Source: Mesostigma viride
Taxonomy: Eukaryota; Streptophyta; Mesostigmatophyceae; Mesostigmatales; Mesostigmataceae
Reading direction: 5' to 3'
Length of the DNA: 40,676 bases
NCBI GenBank assembly: GCA_009746045.1
Contig: RPFO01000486.1
Location: forward strand, 1 to 40,676
In this document: in pieces, positions 1-10,160 of the stretch
How positions within the stretch are numbered: the first letter of the stretch is position 1
Layout: every line of letters starts with the position of its first letter
Notes under the pieces: model-generated
What the model was told of the DNA's origin: nothing
Database searches by the model: none
Seen by the model: only the letters and a program-made list of their open reading frames with translations
Made by a program: the position numbers and the translations under genes

Positions 1-1
1 T

Positions 2-232
2 TGTGAGGAACACATTAAAGATAAGATATTGTCCCAAGGCTCTAGTGCTAAGTGGAAAGGGTTTGATAACATTACAGATGCAGATAGGTTTGTTAGGGAA
101 CACATGCCATTGCCTGAGGGGATGCACATCACACGTGAATGCTCCAAGCCACCCACGCTCAGCAGCCAGGGGGAGGGGACAGCAGTTACAGTTACCTTCT
201 CTCAGCTGACCATTGGCCCTAGCAAACAGTAG
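2..232 (+). CDS. 3' end of an unrecognised ORF, open at the window edge
   Basis: A frame is open from the first bases of the window and ends at a TAG at 230-232, giving about 76 residues of a C-terminus. It contains a mixed-charge stretch (KWKGFDNITDADRFVREH) and ends TIGPSKQ. I do not recognise a domain. The next ORF begins 129 bases downstream, at the gag-like start of the Ty3 element. The tail may therefore belong to the retroelement leader, to an older insertion, or to a host gene. There is no LTR between it and gag, which would be expected if a complete 5' end of the Ty3 element were here. Coding status is uncertain because the frame is short. Confidence 0.3.
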   Translation, partial: CEEHIKDKILSQGSSAKWKGFDNITDADRFVREHMPLPEGMHITRECSKPPTLSSQGEGTAVTVTFSQLTIGPSKQ

Positions 233-360
233 AGGATACTATTACTAGGAAGTAATACTAGGTTCTATATCTATAGATCCATAGCACGTGGTTGCTCTTT
301 CTCTCTCTCTTCTTTCCTGGGGAGGTGATGCCTGCTGTGTAAGGTACCGGTACGAGCACC

Positions 361-650
361 ATGCCAACACGGTACCAAACAAGGAACGCCAGAGAGACAG
401 AAGACGAGCTTAGGGAGAGAGACCCAGATAATAGAGAGATAGAACCGGTAGACAACCACGAGCACGGTACAGAAGGGCTAGAGGTACCACCACAAGTAGA
501 GACAGGTACAGGTGAGGTCATGGAGAGACCTGTGGAAGGCTCCCTACGATCCAGACCTAGCTCCCCAGCGGATGGGGACAATATAGACGCCTTAACCAGG
601 CAGAGAGATGACAGAACGACCGAGAGAGGCTCGACTACCCGCAGCAGCAG

Positions 651-733
<83 letters not shown>

Positions 734-1272
734 GCAGCAGCAACCGCAGCAGCAGCAACAGCGGCAGCAACATCAGCACAGCAACGGTCACCACAGCAGC
801 AATGGCAACAGCAGCAACCCCGGATGCAGCAACAACCCCAGACGAGACCACAATGGCTACCACCTGATCCAGAGCAGCAGAGAGACGAGATGAAGATACC
901 CTGCACTACCGCCGTCAGCAGCCAGTCACCGGGCGGCCACGCATCCTTGGCAGGTCGGGGGCGGCCCCAAGGACCTCCACCGGGCCCCCACACCGGGGCA
1001 GACGCAGAGTGTCCTTCGGCAGCACGTCCCTGTTACCCACGGCGCTATGGTATTCGGACGAGGAAGGGGAGGCCCCAGGGGCGGCGAGTTCGATGACCTG
1101 GAGGGACTAACGAGCGGACGAGGGACTGTCACGCAGGGCCCGCCCGTTGGTACTCATAGACCACGGACCAGCCCAGGGAGACCAGGAGCAGTGTCACCAC
1201 CGAGACGAGGAGACTCACACGCCAGTCCAGCGCCCGGCACCTCAACCGCAGCGTCACGGGCGTTTGACCAGT
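361..1272 (+). pseudogene. gag: gag N-terminal region, low-complexity, frame-broken
   Basis: An ATG at 361 opens MPTRYQTRNARETEDELRE, a charged N-terminus next to the TATA-less leader, and the frame runs to 867. Inside, a CAG/CAA tract is read as Ser/Asn in this frame, as Ala/Thr in the frame of 608-1096, and as polyglutamine in the third frame. The most protein-like sequence after the tract (Gln/Pro-rich, about 790-960) lies in the frame of 608, and that around 1047-1272 lies in the third frame. The coding frame has therefore moved at least twice. The region probably represents the disordered N-terminal extension of gag. No catalytic motif is expected here. The assignment to gag rests on position, immediately before the gag core at about 1439. 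Confidence 0.6.
642..743 (+). repeat. CAG/CAA trinucleotide tract
   Basis: There are 34 consecutive CAG or CAA codons in the frame beginning at 642, with the CAAs spaced among runs of CAG. An imperfect continuation to about 780 includes CCG, CGG and CAT. It lies inside the gag N-terminal region, and length change in it would shift or extend a polyglutamine segment. Confidence 0.9.
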
Positions 1273-1438
1273 AGCGTGGTCCCTCGCCCGCGGCCGTCGG
1301 CAACCTGAATTTCAGCAGGGTGGCACTGGATGACCCGGGGTACGAACACCCCTCGTCAGTACAGGTGCGCCGGACACACGGCACACCGGACAGATCCGGA
1401 TCTCTCCCGCGGTCGCAGCCTCCAGCATTCGGCTCCAT

Positions 1439-2133
1439 CTCCTACAGGAGGTCGGCGGGCCTAAGCTTAACACGGTAAAGGCCCCACCGATGCCTACCTT
1501 CAAGAATGTACCCAAGCTGCACGCGGATATGAAACCGCGAGAGGTCGACGAATGGGGACGCATGTGGCAACAGCAGTATACCGTTTGGTGCAATCACAAC
1601 AGCTGGGAACTGGCCACCTGCGATTTGATCCCACATGTGGTTAACACCTGCATGGACCCCTCGGTGGTGAGCATCCTGAACTGTGAGAGCATCGCATCCC
1701 AGTCATACCCGCAAACCGTGGAGGAGCTGATGGACCGGGTGCGCCGCAAGCTGATACCCCCAGACGCGGAGCTCCACGAGCGGATCGCTTTCGGCAAGCT
1801 GCGCCAGGGGACCACCCCATATCGCGAGTTTCTGTCCAAGTTTGAGTCCAGCGCCGCTTATCTAACCGACATGACCTGGTACGAGTACAAGATCAGATTC
1901 ATCGAGGCGCTCAGCCCCGAGCTGCAGGACGAGGTATTCAAACACTACGCTGAGGTCCCCTGGAAGGAGTGGGACATCCTGAATATCCAGAGATACCTTC
2001 TGCAGGTGGCCGACGTGGTGTCTCGCGGGCGCGCACCCTCGGTGCGCCGTTTCTTCAGGTCAGCCACTGCAGGTCCGCGACGGGTGAACCAGATGTACTC
2101 TACGGAGCTCACCGGCGAGGAGGAGGAGGAGTA
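1439..2133 (+). pseudogene. gag: gag core (retrotransposon gag domain)
   Basis: The frame is open from about 1439, upstream of an ATG at 1490, and reads with no stop into the acidic GEEEEEYP segment at about 2115-2137. Features typical of a Ty3 capsid are a Trp-rich N-terminal part (EWGRMWQQQY), the segment ERIAFGKLRQGTTPYREFL at about 1780-1836, and a later helix with IRFIEALSPELQDEVFKHY. Together these match the general plan of the retrotransposon gag family. This protein would assemble the virus-like particle. The frame is lost near 2131-2137, where the sequence that should continue into the zinc knuckle moves to another frame. That could be a one-base loss or a gag-pol shift site. I favour decay, because the knuckle itself belongs to gag. 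Confidence 0.82.
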
Positions 2134-3484
2134 CCCGACGACCCTGATGATGGCTACACTGACCTTGGCGTCAACGCGATCGATGCTAGCAAGGCGCGCT
2201 GCTTCATGTGCAGTGAGGTGGGGCACCTCAAGCGCGACTGCCCCAAGCTCCGGGGCAAGAACGCCGGTCGCGGGGCAGGAGAAGGGACACCCAGCGTTCG
2301 TTTCTCCGGCCCGGCCTTCGGCAGCCGCCCCGACTCCTCCGGCCCTCGGGACCGACCCCGCAACGCGGGTGAGCGTGCGGCTCGCCTGCAGCACGCCAGA
2401 CAGGTCCCGACGCAGTACCAGCAGCCGCGACCACCCGCGACCACTCTACCAAGGGTGTGTTGCGCGCGGTCAACGAGATTGAGGCGCGGCGACAGTCCTC
2501 CTCTTCCGGCCAAACGCAGGCAGTGGCTGGCTATGAGTATGACGACGAGGAGGGGGCTGACGAAGAGGAGGAGGGGGGGAAGAGGGCGGGTGGTCGGGCG
2601 AGGCGGCCTCCCGTCCCACCGCTCCTCGGGAGTAGTAGCCCTGCCCATGGGCTTGGGTCCCGGGGTAGGGGATAGGGTAGAAAAATCAGATGGTAGCCCA
2701 GACGCGGAGTCAATTAGAGTAGAGGTAGACGTCAATAACGTGGCCGCAGACGCGTCCACCCAACCGGCGGCGCGTGCATCTCAAGGAGATTCGCGGCATC
2801 TGTTTCTTTTCAGCGGAGGGTTACTGGTCCCTCCCACCGTCCTTGATCCGTATTTGAAGGAGAAAACGATCATGGACGTGAAGTTCCTGGTCGACACCGG
2901 CGCCTCCACGTCCTTCATCAACGAGGCCCTGGTGCGTCGGCTGGGCCTGGTACCTCGACCTCACACCACGGCAGTATATGTCACCTACTCAGACGGCCGG
3001 CGGCACCAATCGCCGGGCCTAGCAGACATCAAGGGTGTACTGCAGGGCACGCCGGTGGACCTGGTGGCGACTATTGCGCCGTTGGGCGCTGCCGACATCA
3101 TCATTGGAGTGGACTGGCTGGACAAGCAGGATGTGGACATCAGTGTGCGCCGGCGGGTGGTTTGGTTTCCGGATGGTTCCTTCTGGTGCCCAGACAGCGA
3201 GTATAGGGCACAGGCCGCGGAGGTCCATAACATTACACACGAGCGCTCGGCGGACGGGCCCCGACCAGCGTCCCAGATCCTGATGAGTAGCAAGACGCTG
3301 GCGCGCCAGCTCCGGAAGGGCAAGGAGTACGCGATGTATCGCATAGACCTGGACAGCACTCAGGCTCTGCTTAACGAGATTGGTGCTGGGTTCACACCGG
3401 ACGAGCTGGCGCGGTTCAATGCCGTCCTGGAGAAGCGCACTGCCCTGTTCGCAGATCGCACCCCCAGTTCCCTCCCAACCGATC
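2134..3484 (+). pseudogene. pol: Nucleocapsid zinc knuckle plus aspartic protease segment
   Basis: This frame is open from 1969 but only looks like the element's protein after about 2134. A CCHC knuckle with C-x2-C-x4-H-x4-C spacing (CFMCSEVGHLKRDC) lies at 2200-2241 and would bind RNA. A Gly/Arg/Pro-rich and acidic linker follows. The protease active site is Asp-Thr-Gly-Ala-Ser at 2893-2907, in the context FLVDTGASTSFI, with a downstream hydrophobic Ile-Ile-Gly-Val-Asp-Trp-Leu segment at about 3100-3120. Both are the retropepsin signatures of Ty3 elements. The frame loses the protein near 3485, just before the RT fingers. The catalytic triad is intact, but the polyprotein around it is broken. 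Confidence 0.88.
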
Positions 3485-4970
3485 GGTGTTACATCGTGTC
3501 CAGCTTCAGGAGGGTTCCGGGCCTACGGTGTCTCCCATGTACCGCATGGGCCCAGTCGAGCTGGTGGAGCTCAAGAAGATCTCATTTCACTGCTCGACGC
3601 TGGGCTCATTGAACCCAGCAACAGCCCCTTCTCAGCGGGCGTGCTGCTCGTTCCCAAGCCAGGAGGCAAGTGGCGTCTGGTGACTGACTACCGGAAGCTG
3701 AACGCCATCACCGTCAAGTCCCGGTATCCTCTACCGCGGATCGACGACATCTTCAACCGTGTCCAGGGGGCGACGTGTTTCACCGTCATCGACTGTGCGG
3801 ACGGGTTTTGGCAGCTGCGCATCGCGCCAGAAGACTGCCACAAGACCGCGTTCGCTACGCCCTTCGGCACTATCAGTTTCGGGTGGCGGCAATGGGGCTG
3901 TGTAACTCGCCTGCGTCCTTCCAGATGCTGATGAATGACATCCTCCGTCCGGTGATGGGTACAGCCCACCTGCCGCAGGTCTCCCAGGACCTGGCGGACC
4001 CGCAGAAGGGAGCCGCCCGCCCTGGACCTACAAGCGCACGTGCGCGCTGGCGTATCTGGACGACATCCTGGTGTACTCCAAGACGTTCGAGGAGCACCTG
4101 GAGGATGTGGACGCCGTGCTGCAGATCATGGAGGATGAGCACCTTTCGGCGCGGAAAGCCAAGGTGCGCGCCGGTCGCTGCGTGCCGTTTCTAGGTCATA
4201 CCCTGTCCGCGGACGGCATCGCGACCGACCCTGAGAAGATCGAGTCTGTCCAGCAATGGCCTGTCCCTACGGACGTGAAAGGGGTACGCAGCTTCCTGGG
4301 ATTGGCATCTTACTACCGCCGGTTCATCCCGCGGTTCGCCACCATCGCCGCCCCGATCAATGCTCTTCTCAAAAAGGGTACTCCGTTCCTTTGGGCTGAG
4401 CAGTGCCAACAGGCTTTCGAGGCGCTCAAGCGCCACCTCACCACAGCGCCAGTCCTTATCCTGCCGGACCCGGCCCTTCCTTTCGTCGTGGCTACGGACG
4501 CCAGTAAGGTGGCCATCGGGGGTGTTCTCCTGCAGGACCACGGCAAGGGCCTTCAGCCCATCGAGTACATCTCACGAACGATGATTCCGGCGGAGCGGAA
4601 TTATCCAGTGCATCAGCAGGAACTCCTGGCAGTCGTCTACAGCTGCCACACGTGGCGTCATCATCTCTTGGGGGCCCAGTTTTCGGTGGCCATCAGTGAG
4701 CAGGGGGATCTCGACCCCCATCGCCTGGTGATCCACACGGACCACCGGCCGCTCACCCACCTCCTGGTGCAGCCCAACTTGACGCCCCGCCAGGCGCGGT
4801 GGATGGAGTACCTGTCACAGTTCGCGCCGTTCAAGATCCAATATGTCAAGGGCGCGGACAATGTAGTGCCCGACGCTCTCTCGCGACGGGCAGACTACTG
4901 GTTCTACGAGGACATGGACGTGCTGCATACCACCTGTGTCCCAGTGGCCGCCCCGGGGACCGCCTACGGT
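3485..4970 (+). pseudogene. pol: Reverse transcriptase and RNase H, four frame breaks
   Basis: RT begins around 3486 (VSPMYRMGPVELVELKK), changes frame near 3577, and continues through KPGGKWRLVTDYRKLN and the ATCFTVIDCADGFWQLRIA segment. This holds one catalytic Asp. The frame changes again near 3885 (start of GLCNSPASFQMLMNDIL) and once more between about 3960 and 4040. The catalytic YLDD box lies at 4053-4064. RT thumb and connection follow in one frame (GLASYYRRFIPRFATIAAP). RNase H then shows VVATDASKVAIGGVLLQD with its first Asp at 4497, and the VIHTDHRPLTHLL segment at about 4730-4765. All motifs are those of Ty3/gypsy pol. The enzyme would copy element RNA to DNA in the particle, but the four breaks make this copy inactive as written. 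Confidence 0.92.
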
Positions 4971-5262
4971 GTGGAACCACGGTCCCCCAGGCCCGCCACT
5001 TGTTTCATCTTGGGCACACCACCATGGATGACCTGTCACCCCTCCCGGAGGAGACGGTTCAACCACGAGCCCACGAGGACGTGGACACCCCCGGGGAGGG
5101 GGAGGGGTCGCATGCGCGCGTGCCCCTTAGTCATGTGGTGCCGCCCCAGGGAATTTTTCAGCTTCAGCCGCTCGGCCCTCCCACAGTCTTCTCAGAATTC
5201 GTCAACCAGGCGGTACGGATGCGGCAGAACCGGCGGAGGACGCGTTCACTGTCACGTCGGAC
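4971..5262 (+). pseudogene. pol: pol linker between RNase H and integrase, frame-shifted
   Basis: After the RNase H tail (DNVVPDALSRRADYW, about 4858-4902) the plausible protein moves near 4975 to the frame containing HLFHLGHTTMDDLSPLPEE. It moves once more near 5210 to the integrase frame, which is already open at 5212-5262 (AAEPAEDAFTVTSDLE). The first break sits at a run of Cs in ggtccccca. The segment is Pro/Glu-rich and has no recognised fold, as is usual for the tether between RNase H and integrase. It is annotated separately because it carries two of the frame changes. Confidence 0.6.
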
Positions 5263-6792
5263 TTGGAGATGCTGATCAGCCGTTTCACAATCACGGAGGA
5301 AGCAGCACTTGAAGCCATCCGGGCACATCCCCAGCAGATGGGGGCCTATCCTTGCAAGTTCCAGGAGGGGAAACTGTTCGTGAGTCCCCAGCCGGAGGAA
5401 TGGCGGCTGTATGTTCCTGAGCTCTGTAGGGCTGCCTTGCTTCACGAGCTCCATGATTCTCTCCTGGGCGGACATCAGGGAAGCCATCGTCTCCTTCCCC
5501 GGGCACGTAAGCACTTCTACTGGCCAGGGATGAAGGAGTATATCGAGACGTATGTGCGCCAGTGCCCCTCGTGTCAGATCATGAAGTCCAGGAACACGGG
5601 CTCTCAGGCCGTCCCTAAGACGCTGCCGGATCCTATGGGTCCTTGGGATTCTATCATGATGGACTTCATCGGCCCGTTCAAGAAGACGAAGAACGGTAAC
5701 AGCATGGTCTTGGTGTTTGTGGACCGCCTGACGCGCATGTGTCACCTGGCCCCGTGTCCGGTCGACCTCACAGCGGAGGAGTGCGCCAAGATATACCTGA
5801 CGCACGTGTTTCGGTTTCATGGGCTCAGCCGGCAGTTCATCTCTGACCGCGACAAGCTCTTCACGGCCAAATTCTGGCAGGAGTTCTTCGAGCAACTGGG
5901 CACCAAGGTGTCGCTGGGCACGGCCTATCACAGCTCGTCGTCGCACCTGGTGGAGCGGTTGAACCGCACGGTGCAAGAGACCATGCGACACTACACCGAC
6001 ACGGTGGGCAGCAATTGGGAAGAACTTCTGGGCCTGGTGGAGTTTTCCCTGAACAATGCCCCCCAGGCCGCCCATGGGTTCACCCCCTTTTTCCTCAACT
6101 CCGGCCGACACCCTCTCACACCGCTCGACTTGCTTGGGAGCCACGAGCTGGGAGAGGATCAGGTCAGACTGGATACCCTGCAAGGGGTCGACCGGTTGCT
6201 GCAGCGGATGCACCAAGCGCATAACAGCGCGGTTCAGGGCTATCGCGCAGCGGCAGCACGGTATCTGGAGAGGACAGCCGGCAAGCGGGACCCCAGGGCG
6301 CCGTCCATCGAGGTGGGCGATTGGGTCCTGGTCGAGGGCCCGCAGATCGGGCGATTTTCGCACAAGGTGGAGAAGGAGCTGAAGACTAAGCTCCGACCCA
6401 TGTTCCTGGGACCCTACAAGGTCCTCACCAAGTTCGATGACGTCATGTTCCAGGTGGACATTCCAGTGTCATGGAACCTCACGTCCAACCGTTTCCACCG
6501 TGACCAGCTCAAGTTGTATCACCAGAACACCATTCAGGGTAGGGTCAATCCCCCAGCCCCACTGGAGTTCCATCCTGATACGGGGGAACAGGAGGACGAG
6601 GTGGCTGCAATCGTGGGTCACCGGGATGTCAAACGGGGACGAGGGGTCCAGCGACAATATCGGGTGCGATGGCGATTCGCACAACACGAGTCTGAGGACT
6701 CCTGGCGCACCGCCCGAGTTAGCGGGGTGCGCCCGCTTACTAGAAGCATACAAGAAGACGCACCAGCTGCGTTAGCAGACCCCAGCCAGTAG
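5263..6792 (+). CDS. pol (IN): Integrase with zinc-binding domain, DDX35E core and chromodomain-like tail
   Basis: This is the best-preserved part of the element, about 510 residues ending at TAG 6790-6792. The order is: an HHCC zinc-binding domain (two His around GGHQGSH, then CPSC at about 5563-5574) with the typical FYWPGM between them; a catalytic core with Asp at 5662 (MMDFIGPF), Asp at 5845 (ISDRDKLF) and Glu at 5953 (VERLNRT), the last two separated by 35 residues; the GPY-type C-terminal segment (FLGPYKVLTKF, about 6404-6436); and a chromodomain-like YRVRWRF...EDSW segment at about 6660-6705. The protein would insert the cDNA, with the tail directing it to marked chromatin. The frame extends upstream of the nominal start, because integrase is released from a polyprotein. 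The tail diverges from canonical chromodomains and needs a profile search. Confidence 0.93.
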   Translation: MEMLISRFTITEEAALEAIRAHPQQMGAYPCKFQEGKLFVSPQPEEWRLYVPELCRAALLHELHDSLLGGHQGSHRLLPRARKHFYWPGMKEYIETYVRQCPSCQIMKSRNTGSQAVPKTLPDPMGPWDSIMMDFIGPFKKTKNGNSMVLVFVDRLTRMCHLAPCPVDLTAEECAKIYLTHVFRFHGLSRQFISDRDKLFTAKFWQEFFEQLGTKVSLGTAYHSSSSHLVERLNRTVQETMRHYTDTVGSNWEELLGLVEFSLNNAPQAAHGFTPFFLNSGRHPLTPLDLLGSHELGEDQVRLDTLQGVDRLLQRMHQAHNSAVQGYRAAAARYLERTAGKRDPRAPSIEVGDWVLVEGPQIGRFSHKVEKELKTKLRPMFLGPYKVLTKFDDVMFQVDIPVSWNLTSNRFHRDQLKLYHQNTIQGRVNPPAPLEFHPDTGEQEDEVAAIVGHRDVKRGRGVQRQYRVRWRFAQHESEDSWRTARVSGVRPLTRSIQEDAPAALADPSQ

Positions 6793-6989
6793 GGTGTAGG
6801 GTGAGGGTGGTGCGTGGGCCAGGTATTTGGTACGCGTCGACTAACGCCCTGACATCTTGTGTGTGGGCTGTGCAGAGGGACGCCGCGGAGGCGCTTCCCA
6901 GAGACCAGACTCCCGGTGGCGCCGCGGAGGCTGCTGACACAGGATTCCGGGTTGCAGACGGGGAGTCCAGTGAGGGGGATTTGGTCGAC

Positions 6990-9357
6990 ATGGATATACA
7001 AGACGATCCGGAGGTCTCGGAGCCGGAAGCAGGGGTAAGGACGCAGATAGCTCGTGGAGAGCCTGCGGTCCGAAGGGATGCACCAGGGACCGGGGGTTTG
7101 AGAGATGGTGGCGGGCAGACGGGGCCCTCCTCTAGTCGCGAGCACCGGCAAGAAACCTCGTCAAGGCCTGGAGCACCGGACGCGCGTACGTTGGAGTTGG
7201 TAAAGGAGCTGCACGAGGAGACGTTCAATCCCCGGGTGTTCTTGCGTGACTACGGTCGGGAGGGGGAAACCCTGGTGGAACGACGGCGGCGTCGCCGTAA
7301 TCAAATGCCGTCGCATCTCCGCGCTGATTCTATCATGGCGCGGGTCGGCCCTGTGCAGATGGAGACTTTTCGAGGGTTCGTGCGGCGCAACGTGAGGTTC
7401 CGGATCGAGACCCGCACGGCTGCGCACAATGGTGTGGTGGTTGGGACCGACTGGGAGACACATGAGCGGGAATGCGCCTGTCACGGGTGCATGAACACGC
7501 TGGAAGCGGGGCTGGCATTCCCCGGCTCCTTCTCCTCTTACTTCCACCCCCAGTGCGGCAGCTGCTGGAATACCACTTCCCCCGGTATCTTCCGCCAGTG
7601 GGGGCGCTACGGGGTGAAAAATGCCTGCGAGAAGGGCAGTATTCGCTGCGGCAGGCTCTGGATCGCATTGTGGCGATGGATGATGAGGACCAGGATGATG
7701 GGAGTGAGGGATATGACTCCAGTTCCGACGACGACGACCATCCTCCACACCCTCCCTCTCGTTCCCCTCCGCGGGATCCGCCGTCTCGGGGTTCCCAGGG
7801 GAGCGGCGGAAGAAGCCGCCCTGTGCCTCGTTATGAGGCGCCACCGCCGGCGACGGGCTGGGGGCGACCTTCAGGGCGCGAGACGCGAAGTCTTCCAAGG
7901 GCGACCGGATGGGGTGGGGGCAGCCAAGCTGCCCTCGACGTGTTCCGGAGGGGCCGGCACGTCGTCGCTCACCATCCCCGCCCTCCCGTTCGCGTTCCCG
8001 CTCGGACTCCGGGAATGATGTACGCCCCGCTCGCCGAGCGTCACCACCTCCTCGCCGACCAGCGGATCGGTACTGGGAGCGCACGTGGGGGTCGGCGGTG
8101 GGGTTGGAGCAAGAGCGAGAGAATCGGCGACGGCGATCGGATCCGACAGAGACCGCAGTGGCCAGGGCCGAACGGCCGGCTAGGGAGGAGCCGATTGATG
8201 AGGTTCCCGCTAGCAACCCGCCCGATGCGGGCCAAGAAGAGACTACCTTCCTTGTCTCCCTGGAACCGCGCTCCCGAGCGGAGGAGGTCCCACCGGAGCC
8301 CCACTTCCTGGTCTCCTTGGAGCCTCGTCTCCGGCCTGCCCAGGACGGACCGTCGATGTCACGGCCTGCGGAGGGACCGAGTTTACCTAGTGCAGTACGG
8401 ATTGCCGCGGAGGGTCCTGGTGTGGCGGGTGTTATGGTGCCGGCGGAACCCGTGGTTACCCTTGAGACTCTCGTGGCTGCGGTGCAATCAGGGCAGGGTC
8501 TCATGCAGCGGATGCTGGACCAGCTCGGGCGTCAGGGAGATCACTCAGTCGCCACCTCAGTAGGCTACGAGGCCGCTTCCCGGGCAGCCTCACACGAGGA
8601 GTGGTCGCTGGGGGACTTCATGCGAACCATTCCGGGAAGGACCGTAAGACACGGTGGGCCGGGGCCTCGAACGGAGAAGCTGTGCGTAGTGTTCGAGGGA
8701 CCCATGTTCCCGGTCCCTCCTGGTATGCACCTGCCCGCTCCTTTGGTTTTTCAAGCGGGCCCGTGGTGCGCGGTTGACCGTGGTGCTTACTGGGAGCAAC
8801 TTGAGATCACCTTCTTCCCACAGGCGCCGCTGCCCTTGCCGCAACCTGACGACCTGCGTTTTCCCCGGACGGTGGGCCACACGGTGCAGTTCGGTATCGA
8901 GAATTGGTGGGATTGGAGATATCAGGTGGATGGGGTGGGGCATGTGGTTACGCCACCCAAGGTGGCTCCGGCGGAGGGACGCGCCTTCCTGGAACTGGTG
9001 GTGCCCGACATTGTAGGGGCCCCTAGAGCGACCATCCTCGAGGATCATGTGCGCACCGAGGTATTCATGATGGGGGTGAAGTTTGTTCGCGATCACCGTT
9101 GTGGGGCGGCGGATTGGTCGGCGTTGACCCTTCTCTTCACCCACCCCCAGTATCTCGCTGGGTTCCTGGCCATGTGGCCCCGGGGCACGTGGGTGGAGCT
9201 GTCTCGGTTGGGTCGGCAGAAGACGTCCCTATATCAGATCGCCTTCGAGGTGGACCTATGCGCGCATCCAGGGGTGATGACTCACATCATGACCCCCGCG
9301 GGGCGACGGGCTCTCCATGAGGCCCAGCTGCGGCGGGCTACTAGCGGCGGACGCTAG
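6990..9357 (+). pseudogene. Accessory ORF of unknown function between integrase and 3' LTR
   Basis: About 2.37 kb of protein-like sequence follows integrase on the same strand, in three consecutive frames with changes near 7550 (a C run) and near 7915 (a G run). Part 1 starts MDIQDDPEVSEPE. It has a run of six Arg (RRRRRR) and a Cys cluster, CACHGC followed by FHPQCGSCW, that could bind zinc. Part 2 is acidic (DDEDQDDGSEGYDSSSDDDD), then Pro/Ser/Arg-rich. Part 3 opens with an RS-type stretch (RRRSPSPPSRSRSRSDSG), repeats FLVSLEPR twice within about 30 residues, then has a helix-like segment (TLVAAVQSGQGLMQRML) and a Trp-rich globular region to the stop at 9355-9357. I see no membrane segment, so an envelope protein is unlikely. 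I do not recognise the family. A gag-like second ORF or an RNA-binding factor are guesses. Confidence 0.6.
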
Positions 9358-9566
9358 ATTAGATAGTTCAGTTTCGGGATGGAACACGGAGTTCAATCCC
9401 CGCCAGGTTTTGGCTACTACGTCAGGGTTGGGCTTGTGTATCAACCTCTAGAGGAACTGGCATTACTGACCTGCGGGTGAACCGAGGTTGGGACATAGTA
9501 CTCTTATAGTAGTCTTGTTTTGTGATCCTATTCTACCTTTGTACGGTAGGGACTACCGACCCCCGT

Positions 9567-9578
9567 GGGGGGGAGGAG
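9567..9578 (+). promoter_or_regulatory. Polypurine tract of the Ty3 element
   Basis: GGGGGGGAGGAG lies directly against the TG that opens the 3' LTR. This is the expected position and composition of the plus-strand primer. Confidence 0.9.
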
Positions 9579-10160
9579 TGTTACGTCCCGGCCCTTTAGG
9601 TCGGACGTAACAATGGAATAAATTACTAAGGCCTTGTGGCCGTTGTACTAAGTTTTATGGACAATGACTCTTGCGTGAATTGGACTAGCTATTTTGGTCC
9701 TAGGTTGCCCTTTTAGGTACCGGTGCGGTGGCGCCGCGTCAGTTCCGAGTCCATTTGTGGTACTAGACGTGGATCCTGTAGTTGAGGGTCGATGTCGGCC
9801 CGGATCCTACGTGGAATGTTTGGCTCGGATTGGTCCAGGGAAATTGGCATGTATCTGCGCCGCAATCAACCTAGGTTAAATTGGTCCGAGGACGAGAGTC
9901 TCGTCCTCTTGGTTTAATGAATGATAAGTGCGAATACGCCTACACATTGAGCCCGGGGCATTATCCATTTGTGATTGGTATTGCTAGCCATTATAAGTGT
10001 GAACTAATTAGCTTGGCATTAAGCCGTGATGCCAGATATCTCACGACTCACGTCGTGAAGCGCAACCTACTTTAGGCTATCCTGAATTATTCCTAATTCC
10101 GGCAAGAAGGGTCTTTCGCTACGTAGCTCAGGCTAGGTGTGTCTGGGCTGGGACGTAACA
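9579..10160 (+). repeat. 3' LTR of the Ty3 element, 582 bp
   Basis: It begins TGTTACGTCCC (9579-9589) and ends GGGACGTAACA (10150-10160), a perfect 11-bp terminal inverted repeat with TG...CA ends. A polypurine tract precedes it. An AATAAA lies at about 9616. No second copy is in the window, so age cannot be estimated and the target duplication (candidate ctgag at 10161-10165) cannot be confirmed. Confidence 0.92.

Larger units (their letters stand above)
361..10160 (+). mobile_element. Degenerate Ty3/gypsy (chromovirus-type) LTR retrotransposon, gag to 3' LTR
   Basis: Domain order is gag, CCHC zinc knuckle, aspartic protease, reverse transcriptase, RNase H, integrase and chromodomain-like tail, the order that defines Ty3/gypsy elements of the chromovirus type. 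An additional ORF (about 6990-9357), a polypurine tract (9567-9578) and an LTR with TG...CA ends (9579-10160) follow. The 5' LTR and primer site are not visible in 1-360, so the element is either truncated or its 5' LTR lies further upstream. At least seven reading-frame changes interrupt gag-pol, and two more interrupt the accessory ORF. As written, this copy could not express its proteins. The integrase block is clean for about 1.58 kb. Confidence 0.93.

Noticed and set aside
1-360. 5' LTR or primer-binding site of the Ty3 element
   Set aside because: GGTACCGGTACGAGC at about 342-356 recalls a Met-tRNA primer site, but no GGGACGTAACA end or other LTR sequence precedes it.
5164-6363. 399-codon minus-strand ORF
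   Set aside because: It lies exactly antisense to the integrase, whose motifs and spacing are clear. It has no domain and results from high-GC codon use on the other strand.
7161-8504. 447-codon minus-strand ORF spanning both frame breaks of the accessory ORF
   Set aside because: It is unbroken, so it deserved attention, but its content is low-complexity Arg/Gly/Pro/Ser with no motif. The plus strand fits the element's orientation and contains ordered protein-like blocks. Intact relatives would settle it.
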